Shown: positions 9,475-18,803 of the stretch, piece after piece
Position numbering within the stretch: position 1 is the first letter of the stretch
Layout of the letters: the number at the start of each line of letters is the position of its first letter
NCBI GenBank assembly: GCA_020631235.1
Contig: JAHDHQ010000032.1
Span: 1-48,016, forward strand
Direction: 5' to 3'
Source of the DNA: Saprospiraceae bacterium
GTDB taxonomy: Bacteria > Bacteroidota > Bacteroidia > Chitinophagales > Saprospiraceae
Length of the DNA stretch: 48,016 nt
Notes under the pieces: generated by a model
Seen by the model: only the letters and a program-made list of their open reading frames with translations
Database searches by the model: none
What the model was told of the DNA's origin: nothing
Program-made: the position numbers and the translations under genes

Positions 9475-10314
9475 ATGTTAATTATTCTAGATATTGGATC
9501 TACTAAACTTAAGGCCGTATACCTTGACAAAGATTATGCAATTGTCAAAATGTGGACTGATAAAGGTTATAATTTTAAGCACGACTCGGGTTTTAAACTT
9601 AAACTTGACCAACTATCTTCTGAACAAATAAATACCGTTCAAGTAGTCAAGATATTTGCTGCGGGCCTCAGTGAAGAAAGCAAAAAGGAAGACATTCATA
9701 CGATACTAAAATCCCAATTTCCTTCCTTAAATGATTTCGAAATAGCCTCTGATTTACAAGCTGCTATACAATCCTTTTATAGCGACCAAGACCAAATTGT
9801 TGGCATCATAGGAACAGGTAGTCATTTTAATTTGGTCAATAAAGAAGAGACACTGACTAATGTGGTTTCTGGTGGTTATTTATTATCTGATGAAGGAAGT
9901 GGTTACGACATTGGAAAAACTATTTGTCGAAAATACATACATCGAGATTTCTTAACCAAAGAGGATCATTATGCCTTTTTGATGAGCTATCAATTACCTC
10001 CCGAAAAATTAGTAACAGCAATATATGAAAGCAAGCAACCAAAAACCTTCCTAGCCTCTTTTGCAGAATTTCTTCATATTTGCACACCACAAACAAAGCA
10101 ACAAATATTGCATGATTGTTTTCTCAAATTAGCGAAAAAGATTATACGTTCTATACCTAATGCGAAACAATATAAATGTAATTTTGTCGGTTCAATAGCT
10201 TATCATTTTAAAGAAGAACTAATCGAGGTATTTAAAACAAAAGGATTAAGCATTGATAAAATAGAAATATCACCCATTAAAGACTTGATTGCAAAATATA
10301 AAACAAATGACTAA
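9475..10314 (+). CDS. BadF/BadG-type ATPase, probable N-acetylglucosamine (amino-sugar) kinase
   Basis: 279 aa with the ASKHA sugar-kinase fold. Phosphate-1 is LDIGSTKLKAVYL at 5-17, phosphate-2 is GIIGTGSHFNLV near 117-128, and a GGYLLSDEGSGYDIGK stretch is the BadF/NAGK hallmark. The Asp in EIASDLQAAI fits the catalytic base of N-acetylglucosamine kinases. It probably phosphorylates an amino sugar recovered from peptidoglycan or chitin in the cytoplasm. The frame overlaps pfkA by 8 bp, so the two are cotranscribed and probably translationally coupled, which fits feeding sugar phosphates to glycolysis. The sugar specificity is inferred from family and context. Confidence 0.82.
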   Translation: MLIILDIGSTKLKAVYLDKDYAIVKMWTDKGYNFKHDSGFKLKLDQLSSEQINTVQVVKIFAAGLSEESKKEDIHTILKSQFPSLNDFEIASDLQAAIQSFYSDQDQIVGIIGTGSHFNLVNKEETLTNVVSGGYLLSDEGSGYDIGKTICRKYIHRDFLTKEDHYAFLMSYQLPPEKLVTAIYESKQPKTFLASFAEFLHICTPQTKQQILHDCFLKLAKKIIRSIPNAKQYKCNFVGSIAYHFKEELIEVFKTKGLSIDKIEISPIKDLIAKYKTND

Positions 10315-11296
10315 TCAATCAATAAAGAAGGTAGCCGTATTTACTTCTGGTGGTGATGCACCAGGGATGAATGCCGCTGTGCGTTCTGTCGTAAGAACTG
10401 CCATTTATCATGATCTACATATTTTCGGGATACATGGAGGATATGATGGTATGATTAATAATCGAATTAAACGAATTGAACGTTCAGATGTGGCCAACAT
10501 AATACAACGAGGTGGAACGGTTTTGAAAACAGCTAGAAGTGAAGACTTTCGCACAAAAGAAGGTCGTAAAAAAGCGTATAGCAACTTGGAATATCATGGC
10601 ATAGATGCATTAGTGGCCATTGGTGGAAATGGGACCTATACAGGAGCAAAAATTTTAGGCGAAGAGTATAATCTACCGATTATAGGTATTCCAGGCACCA
10701 TTGATAACGATCTAGCTGGAACCGATTATACCATCGGGTTTGATACAGCTATTAACACGGCAATCGATGCAGTGGATAAAATTAGAGATACAGCACATGC
10801 ACACAGCCGATTATTTATCATTGAAATGATGGGGCGTCATGCAGGAGATATTGCCTTGCATGCAGGAATTGGTTCCGGAGCTAGCAAGATATTAATCCCC
10901 GAAAAAAGCACTGATCTGGATGCTATGATTACCAAATTAAAACAATCAGCTGAACGCCAAAAATTGTTTAATTTGATCATTGTTGCAGAAGGCGAACACA
11001 ATGGTGGAGCAATGGCCGTTGCGGACAAAATCATTGCTGGAGGCTTTAAAAAGGAAGATGTTAGAGTAACTATTATCGGTCATATGCAGCGAGGTGGTTC
11101 TCCTAGTTGCCAAGACAGAGTTCTAGCTAGTCGCTTAGGTTATGTTGCCGTTGAAGGTTTAATGGATGGAAAACGAGGAATGGCCGCAGGCATCATTTCT
11201 GATGAAGTGGTATTTACTCCTTTCGAAGAAGCCATAACCGGCACTAAACCGATCAATCAAGATTTAGTTAGAATGGCTGAAATTTTAGCTATGTAA
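10307..11296 (+). CDS. pfkA: ATP-dependent 6-phosphofructokinase
   Basis: 329 aa from ATG 10307 (an upstream in-frame ATG at 10289 lies inside the kinase gene and adds six residues). Phosphorylates fructose 6-phosphate to the 1,6-bisphosphate in glycolysis. Visible family motifs: TSGGDAPGMNA at 13-23, PGTIDNDL at 129-136 with the catalytic Asp133 (E. coli Asp127), EMMGRHAGDIA, and GHMQRGGSPS. Gly rather than Asp follows position 108 (GGNGT), so the ATP-type, not the PPi-type, loop is present. Oddity: residue 108 is Asn where E. coli and most family members have the Mg-binding Asp103 (GGDGT). It overlaps the kinase gene by 8 bp and cutA follows after 1 bp. Confidence 0.95.
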   Translation: MTNQSIKKVAVFTSGGDAPGMNAAVRSVVRTAIYHDLHIFGIHGGYDGMINNRIKRIERSDVANIIQRGGTVLKTARSEDFRTKEGRKKAYSNLEYHGIDALVAIGGNGTYTGAKILGEEYNLPIIGIPGTIDNDLAGTDYTIGFDTAINTAIDAVDKIRDTAHAHSRLFIIEMMGRHAGDIALHAGIGSGASKILIPEKSTDLDAMITKLKQSAERQKLFNLIIVAEGEHNGGAMAVADKIIAGGFKKEDVRVTIIGHMQRGGSPSCQDRVLASRLGYVAVEGLMDGKRGMAAGIISDEVVFTPFEEAITGTKPINQDLVRMAEILAM

Positions 11297-11297
11297 G

Positions 11298-11612
11298 ATG
11301 GATTTGCTTGCCGTTTATATCACTTTCCCAAGTTTAGAAGAGGCTAAAACAGTTTGTAAAAAGCTACTTACTGATAAGTCTATAGCTTGTGCAAACATTA
11401 GTCAAGTTAACGCATTATATACTTGGAAAGGAAATGTAGAAGATGAATCCGAATATGCAGCACTGTGCAAGACTACCCATTCAAAACTGGAAAGCATAAA
11501 GTCAACAGTAAACAAAGTACATTCATATGATGTTCCATGCATTACTTCTTGGACAATTGAAGCTAATAGTGAATATTCTAACTGGATTAAGTCTTGTTTA
11601 GATAAACCGTAA
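11298..11612 (+). CDS. cutA: CutA divalent-cation tolerance protein
   Basis: 104 aa, the standard CutA length. The pattern is YITFPSLEEAKTVCKKLL at the start, a CANIS strand, YTWKGNVEDESEYAALCKTT in the middle, VHSYDVPCI, and a C-terminal Y-S-N-WI segment. CutA forms a compact trimer related in fold to PII proteins; it was named for copper tolerance but its real function is unsettled. It starts 1 bp after the pfkA stop, so it is the third gene of the kinase-pfkA-cutA operon. Extra Cys residues (for example C31) are common in the family. Identification is firm and function is not. Confidence 0.92.
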   Translation: MDLLAVYITFPSLEEAKTVCKKLLTDKSIACANISQVNALYTWKGNVEDESEYAALCKTTHSKLESIKSTVNKVHSYDVPCITSWTIEANSEYSNWIKSCLDKP

Positions 11613-11903
11613 ATAATAAGCAAACCATTTACGTCTAGCGTCCTACAAGCAATTTCTGGACAATCTTTGATTGTGTTTCCAAATCTAGTAATAATTGCAG
11701 TCAGAACTATTCTATCTCAATCCTTTTTCTTTCACAAAAAAAATCCAACAAGCCATTTTCATACAATGAATCACATTTTAAAATGCCTAAACTGTTTCGC
11801 TAAATAATACATGAATTACTAATAATAGATTACTACCATTATTAATTCACGCATGGTTGTTTATTTATTAATAGCTTTGTGACCTATTTAAAAAATTGAT
11901 TCT
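11613..11903. other. Intergenic region upstream of the DUF255 gene
   Basis: 291 bp without a convincing gene. It holds a weak 7-bp inverted repeat right after cutA (CGTAAAT at 11608-11614, ATTTACG at 11627-11633) that lacks a T-run and so is not a good terminator. An AT-rich imperfect palindrome lies at about 11814-11847, just before the promoter element at 11872. Confidence 0.4.
11872..11879 (+). promoter_or_regulatory. Bacteroidota -7 promoter element before the DUF255 gene
   Basis: TAGCTTTG matches the Bacteroidota consensus TAnnTTTG exactly. It would place a transcription start about 5-8 bp downstream, giving a leader of roughly 20 nt to ATG 11904. I see no good -33 TTTG at the usual spacing. 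Confidence 0.45.
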
Positions 11904-14036
11904 ATGCGTCCAACTATTTATAAGATTCTTAGCATGAGCTTCTTAGTACTTTCCGTGATTTTAACAACATCTTGTACTAACAAGAATAACAGCATTGGCA
12001 AATCAGACAAAACCAAGCATAAATACAATAATGCACTGGTCAATGAGTCGAGTCCATATCTCTTACAGCATGCCCATAATCCTGTAAATTGGTATCCATG
12101 GGGAGATGAAGCCATTCAAAAAGCCAAGGACGAGGATAAGTTACTGATCATTAGTGTAGGATATGCCGCCTGTCATTGGTGCCATGTAATGGAACATGAA
12201 TCATTTGAAAATGAAGAGGTAGCTGCGAAAATGAATGAACATTTTGTTTCAATTAAAGTAGATCGAGAAGAGCGACCTGATGTGGATGATATTTATATGA
12301 CTGCATGTAACCTCATCAGTGGTCGTGGTGGTTGGCCTCTAAATGCCATTGCCTTGGCTGATGGGCAACCTTTCTTTGCAGGCACCTATTTCCCGCAAGA
12401 TCAATGGATGGACATCTTGGATCAGATCATAAAAATGAAAGAAAACGAAATGCCTAAGTTGATTGAAAGTGCAGAAAAAATCACGCAAGGGATTCAAGAA
12501 GTAGATGTAATCGAAAAAGTAGATGGTGATATAGCCTTTAGTAAAGAAACACTGCTAGATATCAATACGAAATTTATGGAGCGTATTGATTTTAGAAATG
12601 GAGGTAGAGTCGGAAGCCCTAAATTTCCCATGCCAAATAATTACGAATATTTATTGAAGTACGGCACAAAATACAATGACAAAAAAGCTTTGCAAGCAGT
12701 AGAACTTACTTTGGACAAAATGGCATTTGGAGGGATCTATGATCAGTTAGGCGGAGGTTTCGCTAGATATAGTGTAGATGATATTTGGTTAGTTCCTCAT
12801 TTTGAAAAAATGTTGTATGACAATGGCCAACTAATTAGTATTTACGCCCAGGGATATAAATACTTTCAAAAACCTATTTACAAAGAAGTAATAAACAAAT
12901 CATTAGCTTTTGTGGAAAGAGAATTAATGTCTGAAGAATATGGGTTTTACTCTTCTTTAGATGCTGACAGCGAAGGTGAAGAAGGTAAATTTTACGTATG
13001 GACTGCTTCTGAAATTGACAGTTTATTAGATGAAGAGGCAGCCAAACACTTTAAAACTTTCTATGATGTTAGAGAAAGTGGCAATTGGGAGCACACCAAT
13101 ATTTTAAATCGTCCCTATACTGATAAGGAAGTGGCTGATCAGTTAAGTTTAAGTATAGCTGATTTAAAATCTTCCATAGCAGCTTCTGAAAAAATACTTT
13201 TTGCTGAAAGAAGTACAAGAGTTCGGCCTCCAACAGATGATAAGATATTGACCTCATGGAATGGGCTAATGATGAGTGGCTATTTAGCCGCATATGATGC
13301 ACTTGGAGATAAACACTATCTAGACATTGCCCTAAAAAATGCTTCTTTTATTAAGAAAAATCTAATGGAATCTGATGGAAGACTAAACAGAAATTATAAA
13401 GATGGAACCGCGAGTATAAATGCTTTTTTGGATGATTATGCCTTAACTATCAAAGCTTTTAGCGAATTATATGAAACAACATTAGATGAAAGCTGGTTAA
13501 AAACGGCTGAGCAGTTAATGAGTTATGCCTTAGAACATTTTTATGAAGAAAGTACAGGAATCTTTAATTATACATCCAAACTAGATCCGGCTCTTATTGC
13601 AAGAAAAGTGGAGTATATGGATAATGTGATTCCCGCTTCCAATTCCATTATGGCGAGGAATCTCTTTAAGTTGGGCACTTTAAATTACAAGTTGGATTAT
13701 CTGGATAAATCAAAACAAATGCTTAAGAATTATCATGAGCAGATGGTCAGTACTAAATCTCCAGACTTCTTTTCTAACTGGCTACAACTTATGTTTGATT
13801 TAACCGAAGCTCCTTACGAAGTCGCTATTGTGGGGCCAGATGCCGTAAAAAAGCGTAATGAACTAGCCCGTAATTATTTGAGTAATGCCATTCTCTTAGG
13901 CGGAGAAACGGAAGGAAGTTTGCCTTTGTTGGCTAATAAATTACAGGAGGGTGACACCTATATTTATGTATGTAAAAATAAAGTTTGCAAATTACCTACA
14001 GATGATGTAGAAAAGGCTTTGAGTTTGATGAATTAA
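11904..14036 (+). CDS. DUF255 thioredoxin-fold/six-hairpin protein (YyaL/spermatogenesis-associated-20-like), exported lipoprotein
   Basis: 710 aa. The N-terminus [13 protein letters not shown]...TTSC looks like a lipoprotein signal with Cys near residue 24, although the lipobox is imperfect. The DUF255 domain follows: [19 protein letters not shown], then [14 protein letters not shown] with the CxxC pair at Cys90 and Cys93, [14 protein letters not shown], and GGWPLNA. The remaining 450 residues form the alpha/alpha barrel half with [12 protein letters not shown]. The family is widespread and conserved but its reaction is not established; a redox role is assumed from the thioredoxin fold. The signal suggests action in the periplasm or at the outer membrane here. 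It converges on ftsE with overlapping stops. Confidence 0.88.
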   Translation: MRPTIYKILSMSFLVLSVILTTSCTNKNNSIGKSDKTKHKYNNALVNESSPYLLQHAHNPVNWYPWGDEAIQKAKDEDKLLIISVGYAACHWCHVMEHESFENEEVAAKMNEHFVSIKVDREERPDVDDIYMTACNLISGRGGWPLNAIALADGQPFFAGTYFPQDQWMDILDQIIKMKENEMPKLIESAEKITQGIQEVDVIEKVDGDIAFSKETLLDINTKFMERIDFRNGGRVGSPKFPMPNNYEYLLKYGTKYNDKKALQAVELTLDKMAFGGIYDQLGGGFARYSVDDIWLVPHFEKMLYDNGQLISIYAQGYKYFQKPIYKEVINKSLAFVERELMSEEYGFYSSLDADSEGEEGKFYVWTASEIDSLLDEEAAKHFKTFYDVRESGNWEHTNILNRPYTDKEVADQLSLSIADLKSSIAASEKILFAERSTRVRPPTDDKILTSWNGLMMSGYLAAYDALGDKHYLDIALKNASFIKKNLMESDGRLNRNYKDGTASINAFLDDYALTIKAFSELYETTLDESWLKTAEQLMSYALEHFYEESTGIFNYTSKLDPALIARKVEYMDNVIPASNSIMARNLFKLGTLNYKLDYLDKSKQMLKNYHEQMVSTKSPDFFSNWLQLMFDLTEAPYEVAIVGPDAVKKRNELARNYLSNAILLGGETEGSLPLLANKLQEGDTYIYVCKNKVCKLPTDDVEKALSLMN

Positions 14037-14716
14037 TGAGTTTCTTTTATCGTTCCATCTTCACAAAGTAAGGTCCGTCCTGGAAACTTAGAAAGTATAT
14101 TGTGATGGTGAGTCGTCAAGAATATCGTCGTTTTTTCTTTTTGTAAAATTTCAAAGAGTAGCCGTATTGTTGCTTCTGCTGCATCTTTATGAAGATTCCC
14201 AGTAGGTTCATCTGCCAGGATAATTTGTGGTTTGTTCAATATCGCCCTAGCAATAGACAGCTTTTGTTGTTCTCCACCCGATAGTTCGTACACTGGACGA
14301 TTTCTTTTATTCTCTAATGATACAGCACTTAATACCTCATCAATTCTGTGTTCGATAGCTTTAGCGTCCGACCAATCTGTAGCTTTAAGCACAAAAAGTA
14401 AATTTTTATAAACCGTCCATCGGTCAAACAACTTAAAATCTTGGAATATCATACTCACTTTTCGTCGGAGTTTGTATTTTTCCTGGTATGGTATATTGGC
14501 TAAATCAAAATCCAAAATCCTTGCTTGACCACTTTGATGAGGTATAATTCCAAAAAGAAACTTCATCAGACTCGATTTTCCTGCTCCACTATCTCCTACC
14601 AGATACACAAATTCAGCTTGAGAAATAGCAAAGTTTACATCTTTTAAAATGACATTTTGTTCTTGAACAATATCCACATTTTGGAGTTGTATCACTGGAT
14701 TATTGCTTCTTGTCAT
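14033..14716 (-). CDS. ftsE: FtsE-like ABC transporter ATP-binding protein
   Basis: 227 aa, typical FtsE length. Walker A is GDSGAGKSS at 41-49, the signature is LSGGEQ at 145-150, Walker B is IILADE at 165-170, and the switch His is H203. [18 protein letters not shown] is the FtsE-like Q-loop region. FtsE works with membrane protein FtsX at the division site to activate peptidoglycan hydrolases. No ftsX lies next to it; in Bacteroidota the two are often apart, so the call rests on sequence only, and a LolD/MacB-type ATPase remains possible. Its 3' end overlaps the DUF255 gene by 4 bp in tail-to-tail orientation. Confidence 0.8.
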   Translation of the reverse strand: MTRSNNPVIQLQNVDIVQEQNVILKDVNFAISQAEFVYLVGDSGAGKSSLMKFLFGIIPHQSGQARILDFDLANIPYQEKYKLRRKVSMIFQDFKLFDRWTVYKNLLFVLKATDWSDAKAIEHRIDEVLSAVSLENKRNRPVYELSGGEQQKLSIARAILNKPQIILADEPTGNLHKDAAEATIRLLFEILQKEKTTIFLTTHHHNILSKFPGRTLLCEDGTIKETH

Positions 14717-14746
14717 TCTAAATTAGTTTGCTTTTACCTGAGGAAG

Positions 14747-14754
14747 CAAAAATA
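14747..14754 (-). promoter_or_regulatory. Possible -7 element for ftsE
   Basis: On the minus strand this reads TATTTTTG, an exact TAnnTTTG match about 30 bp upstream of the ftsE ATG. No clear -33 element was found, so the call is tentative. Confidence 0.35.
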
Positions 14755-14801
14755 TGTAACATATTACCAATAATCATTATTTAAAGCTCATTAATTTGAT
14801 G

Positions 14802-14809
14802 TAAATTTG
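14802..14809 (+). promoter_or_regulatory. Probable -7 element for the ccmE-ccmF operon
   Basis: TAAATTTG matches TAnnTTTG and lies 28 bp before the ccmE ATG. The predicted leader would contain a three-codon open frame (ATG 14829) whose TGA overlaps the ccmE start. Confidence 0.45.
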
Positions 14810-14836
14810 TGCTAAGTCTAACAAAAACATGTTGTC

Positions 14837-15226
14837 ATGAAAAAGACCTATATAATTGGATTTCTTTGCATTGCAGCGGCCATTGGGATATTCTTCAATG
14901 CTTCTAGTGATGTTTCTACATACGCGACTTTTGCCGATGCTCAAGTTAGAGCAAAAGTAAAAGTTACGGGCACTTTAGATTTGGATAAAGAGTTTTATTA
15001 TGACCCAAATGAAGATCCCAATTATTTTTCTTTCCATATGTTAGACAATGATGGTGTATCTAGAAAGGTTATTTTGACACAACCCAAACCACAGGATTTT
15101 GAACTTTCAGAACAAGTGGTCGTTACCGGCAAAATGAAAGATGAGGTTTTTGTAGCCTCAGAAGTACTTACTAAATGTCCTTCCAAATATAAAGACGAAG
15201 AGTTATTATTGAGAGCTGAAACATAG
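14837..15226 (+). CDS. ccmE: Cytochrome c maturation protein CcmE, CXXXY type
   Basis: 129 aa. A single N-terminal membrane anchor (about 5-21) is followed by an OB-fold domain with VRAKVKVTGTL and ...VVVTGKM. CcmE carries haem covalently on its way to apocytochrome c. In E. coli the haem-binding residue is a His in an HXXXY motif; here the equivalent position is Cys114 in CPSKY (114-118), the CXXXY variant known from Desulfovibrio and archaea. The ccmF gene starts 9 bp downstream. No ccmA, B, C or D lies nearby, so the rest of the system is encoded elsewhere. Confidence 0.93.
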   Translation: MKKTYIIGFLCIAAAIGIFFNASSDVSTYATFADAQVRAKVKVTGTLDLDKEFYYDPNEDPNYFSFHMLDNDGVSRKVILTQPKPQDFELSEQVVVTGKMKDEVFVASEVLTKCPSKYKDEELLLRAET

Positions 15227-15235
15227 ACACTGTAT

Positions 15236-18016
15236 ATGAACGAAATCCAATATGTAGGAGAACATCTCCTACCCGGTCAAATCGGACATTTTTTATTGCT
15301 TCTTGGTTTTGTGAGTGCTTTTTTTTCCGCTTATACTTTTTATAAGAGTGCGAACACATTAGATGATACTTGGAAAAAGTTAGGTCGCATTGGTTATACC
15401 ATACATGCGGTATCCGTTTTAGGAGTTATTGCCATGTTGTTTTATGTGATGGTTAATCATTATTATGAGTATCGCTATGCATTCGAGCACGTATCAGATG
15501 ACCTTCCAATGCGTTATATTCTTTCGGCATTTTGGGAAGGTCAAGAGGGCAGCTTTTTATTATGGATGTTTTGGCATATTTTCTTAGGAGCTTTATTAAT
15601 ATACAGTGCTAAAAAATGGGAAGCACCAGTCATGGCTATTGTCATGATAATTCAAGTGTTTTTATTATCCATGATTTGTGGGGTTCACCTTGGTTTTGGT
15701 GACTATGTGTACAAATTTGGTAGTAACCCTACGCTACTTTTACGTGACACCATGGAAGCTCCTATTTTTAATAATGCTGAATATTTGTCTAGAATTACTG
15801 GGAGAGGCTTAAATCCATTGTTACAGAATTATTGGAATACAATCCATCCACCAGTGACCTTTTTGGGTTTTGCTTCTACAACTGTTCCTTTTGCTTTTGC
15901 GGTAGCTGCATTGTGGAAAAATTCATATCACGATGTATTGACTCCAATGCTAAAATGGTCTCTATTTTCTGGCGCATTTTTAGGAATTGGTATTTTAATG
16001 GGTGGTGCTTGGGCTTATGAAGCTTTAAGTTTTGGAGGATATTGGGCTTGGGATCCGGTGGAGAATATGTCTTTAGTCCCTTGGTTGATATTAGTTGCAG
16101 GCATCCATACAAATGTGATAGCAAAAAGCACAGGTTATTCTATCCGATCTACCTTATTATTTTTCATTTTGACTTTTGTACTGATTATCTATTCTACTTT
16201 TTTAACTAGAAGTGGCATTTTAGGCGAAACATCAGCACATGCCTTTACCGAGATGGGCCTTGAATGGCAATTAGTGGCTTTTGTTCTATTCTTTTTGTGC
16301 TTAGGCTTGATTTTGTTTGCAGTGAGGTATAGAAATATCCCCAGCAAACCGAAAGAGGAGTCAATTTATTCGAGGGAATTTTGGATGTTTATAGGTTCTA
16401 TTGTTTTGTTCTTTGCTGGAGCCATTATCGCTACTTCTTCTTCCCTACCTGTCTTTAATAAGATCGTTAACTTTTTTGACCCAAGTTATATTGGAGCCGT
16501 AATTGAAGATCCAATTCCACATTACAACAAGTATCAAATTTGGACGTCCATCTTTATTACCATACTGGCCGGATTAAGTTTGTTTCTTCGATATAAAGAG
16601 AGAGAATATAAAGCTAAACACTTAAAGAAATTTTTCACTAGAGCTGCTATTCATGCTTTACTTGCGGGTATAATAACGTACGCGGCCAGTTTTTGGATAT
16701 CGTATTTTGAAACAAGATATATAGTACTTTCATGGGCATGTTGGTTTGGGATATTGGCGAGCTTGAGTTACTTTTTTACGGATGGAATAAAGAATTTAAA
16801 AACAGGAGCAGCGGCTTTTTCACATCTAGGATTCGGACTTATGATTTTTGGTGTTATTACTAGTGGTTTAAATACTAGAATTGTAAGCACCAATCCATTT
16901 GCACAAAGAGGTTTAGTAGATGATGAATCGTTAAGTAAGGTGATCTCTTTAATCAAAGGTGCTCCTATGTTTGTCAATGACTATTGGATAACCTACGAAA
17001 AAGACACTATAGACGGTCAGCATCGCATCTTTGACATCAAATTTGAACGCGTAGAAGATTCAGCAGTAGTAGAATCGTTTACGCTTCATCCCAATGTACA
17101 GTTTGACAGAGAGTTTAAAAAAGTGGCCGCATCTAATCCAGACACAAAGCACTATCTGCATAAAGATATATTTACCAATATTGCCTCTCTTCCAAGGTCG
17201 CAAATGGATATATCTATGGCACAAGAAATAGAAGATTCATTAGAATATAAACCGTATAAACCTGCTTTGGGAGATACTATATTTACTAGCAAGCACTACG
17301 GCATTGTAAAAGATATAATTTACAACCCACCTCTAGAGGATAGTTTTGATTTAAGTGTAGCTGTAGAATTAGAGTTTAAAAATCTTGAAGGCGATCAGGT
17401 GTACACCATTAAACCAGCTGTAGGTGTTAAGGATAATATGATTTTCGAAATTCCTGAAGTAATCGAAGCTTTTAACTTAAAACTCTTTCTACAAGATACC
17501 TTCTTTACCAATGTCTACAATAGTGAAAATGATCTAAATTATGCGATTTACAACGTAAAGAAAGGCGAATCTTTTTTATATAAAGATTATAAAGTCCAAT
17601 TAAATCAATTTGATAATAATATAGATAATCAACAATATGATGCCGAAGAAAATGATGTAGCCGTTATGGCTGTTTTATCAGTAAGTAAACAAGGTGAATC
17701 TCCACAGATAGTTAAGCCGATATATATCTTACGTGATGGAAAGTCATTTTCTATTAAAGACTATCTTCCAGAATATGGATTGCATATTAGATTTGAAAAA
17801 ATTGACCCTGTAAAAGAAGAATTTACTTTCAGCTTGGCACAAGATGTACGTAATTTTGATCCAATTTCCTTACTCATTGCGGAAGATGTACCACGTTCTG
17901 ATTTCATCATTTTTGAAGCCAAAGAATTTCCGGGTATTAATTTATTTTGGTTAGGGGCAATTATGATGATGCTAGGTTTTATTTTTGCCCTATCTAGACG
18001 TTGGAAGGAAAGATAA
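15236..18016 (+). CDS. ccmF: Cytochrome c haem lyase CcmF/CcsA family
   Basis: 926 aa, longer than E. coli CcmF (about 650) because of an enlarged periplasmic domain. Conserved landmarks: EGQEGSFLLW at 101-110, NYWNTIHPP at 198-206, and the tryptophan-rich haem-handling WWD-type motif at 256-284 (key residues GGAWAYEAL then GGYWAWDPVENMS). About 14 hydrophobic segments fill residues 15-530; a large periplasmic region of about 340 residues follows, with a last helix near 900-918 and a short basic end. It receives haem from CcmE and joins it to apocytochrome c in the periplasm. The DUF2520 gene starts 1 bp past the stop. Confidence 0.94.
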   Translation: MNEIQYVGEHLLPGQIGHFLLLLGFVSAFFSAYTFYKSANTLDDTWKKLGRIGYTIHAVSVLGVIAMLFYVMVNHYYEYRYAFEHVSDDLPMRYILSAFWEGQEGSFLLWMFWHIFLGALLIYSAKKWEAPVMAIVMIIQVFLLSMICGVHLGFGDYVYKFGSNPTLLLRDTMEAPIFNNAEYLSRITGRGLNPLLQNYWNTIHPPVTFLGFASTTVPFAFAVAALWKNSYHDVLTPMLKWSLFSGAFLGIGILMGGAWAYEALSFGGYWAWDPVENMSLVPWLILVAGIHTNVIAKSTGYSIRSTLLFFILTFVLIIYSTFLTRSGILGETSAHAFTEMGLEWQLVAFVLFFLCLGLILFAVRYRNIPSKPKEESIYSREFWMFIGSIVLFFAGAIIATSSSLPVFNKIVNFFDPSYIGAVIEDPIPHYNKYQIWTSIFITILAGLSLFLRYKEREYKAKHLKKFFTRAAIHALLAGIITYAASFWISYFETRYIVLSWACWFGILASLSYFFTDGIKNLKTGAAAFSHLGFGLMIFGVITSGLNTRIVSTNPFAQRGLVDDESLSKVISLIKGAPMFVNDYWITYEKDTIDGQHRIFDIKFERVEDSAVVESFTLHPNVQFDREFKKVAASNPDTKHYLHKDIFTNIASLPRSQMDISMAQEIEDSLEYKPYKPALGDTIFTSKHYGIVKDIIYNPPLEDSFDLSVAVELEFKNLEGDQVYTIKPAVGVKDNMIFEIPEVIEAFNLKLFLQDTFFTNVYNSENDLNYAIYNVKKGESFLYKDYKVQLNQFDNNIDNQQYDAEENDVAVMAVLSVSKQGESPQIVKPIYILRDGKSFSIKDYLPEYGLHIRFEKIDPVKEEFTFSLAQDVRNFDPISLLIAEDVPRSDFIIFEAKEFPGINLFWLGAIMMMLGFIFALSRRWKER

Positions 18017-18017
18017 C

Positions 18018-18803
18018 ATGGAAAGGCAATTATCATTAATCATTCTAGGTTCTGGTAATGTAGCTTCGCATTTGGGCCCTGCGCTGTATGATGCTGGCTA
18101 CAATATCTTACAAGTATTTTCTAGAAATACATATTCTGGATCGGCCTTGGCAAAAGAAATCCATTCAGCATACATTAATGATATCGAGCAATTATCTACT
18201 GAAGCGGATGTTATCCTTTTTTTACTTCCCAATGAAGGCATAGACGAAATGATCGCTAAATGGCCTTCTGGTTTTTCACGTAATATATTGCTACTACATA
18301 GTTCAGGTAGCTATTCTACAAGCAAACTTGCTGAAATTAGTGATGAATATGGAGTGTTTTACCCATTGCAGTCATTTAAGCAAGGCGTATCATTGGATTT
18401 AGAAAAAACACCATTACTACTCGATACAAACACCGATTCAAGCTATAAAACAGTGCAAGGCATAGCCAAATCTATTAGTCCACTACATTATCCTTTTACC
18501 GATGAAGGTCGGGAGAAAATCCATTTAGCGGCTGTATTCATAAATAATTTTACTAATGCCATTTTTGCAGCAGCTTTTGAGTATTTAGATAAAGAAAATA
18601 TAAATAAAAAACCCCTAGAACCTATTATAGAAAAAACCTTCCAAAATTTGCTTAAAAGCCATCCTGCAAAAACACAGACCGGTCCTGCTATTAGAAGTGA
18701 AAATGCTTTGTTAGCTAAACAATTGGAGCTATTAAAAGAATATCCAGAACATGCATCTATATATAAAAGCATTAGTAATTATATACAAAAACATATAGGA
18801 TGA
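18018..18803 (+). CDS. DUF2520 Rossmann-like NAD(P)-binding protein
   Basis: 261 aa from ATG 18018, preceded by GGAAGGAAAG; a longer in-frame start at 17985 would sit inside ccmF. The N-terminus has a Rossmann motif LGSGNVASHLG (about 9-19), followed by a central FYPLQSFKQG stretch and a C-terminal helical DUF2520 half with AAVFINNFTNAIFAAA. The fold is that of F420-/NADP-dependent oxidoreductases and pyrroline-5-carboxylate reductase relatives. Substrate unknown. It is the third gene of the ccmE operon; the next gene overlaps it by 4 bp. Confidence 0.88.
   Translation: MERQLSLIILGSGNVASHLGPALYDAGYNILQVFSRNTYSGSALAKEIHSAYINDIEQLSTEADVILFLLPNEGIDEMIAKWPSGFSRNILLLHSSGSYSTSKLAEISDEYGVFYPLQSFKQGVSLDLEKTPLLLDTNTDSSYKTVQGIAKSISPLHYPFTDEGREKIHLAAVFINNFTNAIFAAAFEYLDKENINKKPLEPIIEKTFQNLLKSHPAKTQTGPAIRSENALLAKQLELLKEYPEHASIYKSISNYIQKHIG

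Noticed and set aside
11608-11633. A rho-independent terminator after cutA
   Set aside because: The 7-bp repeat has no T-run and a 12-nt loop, so it is too weak.
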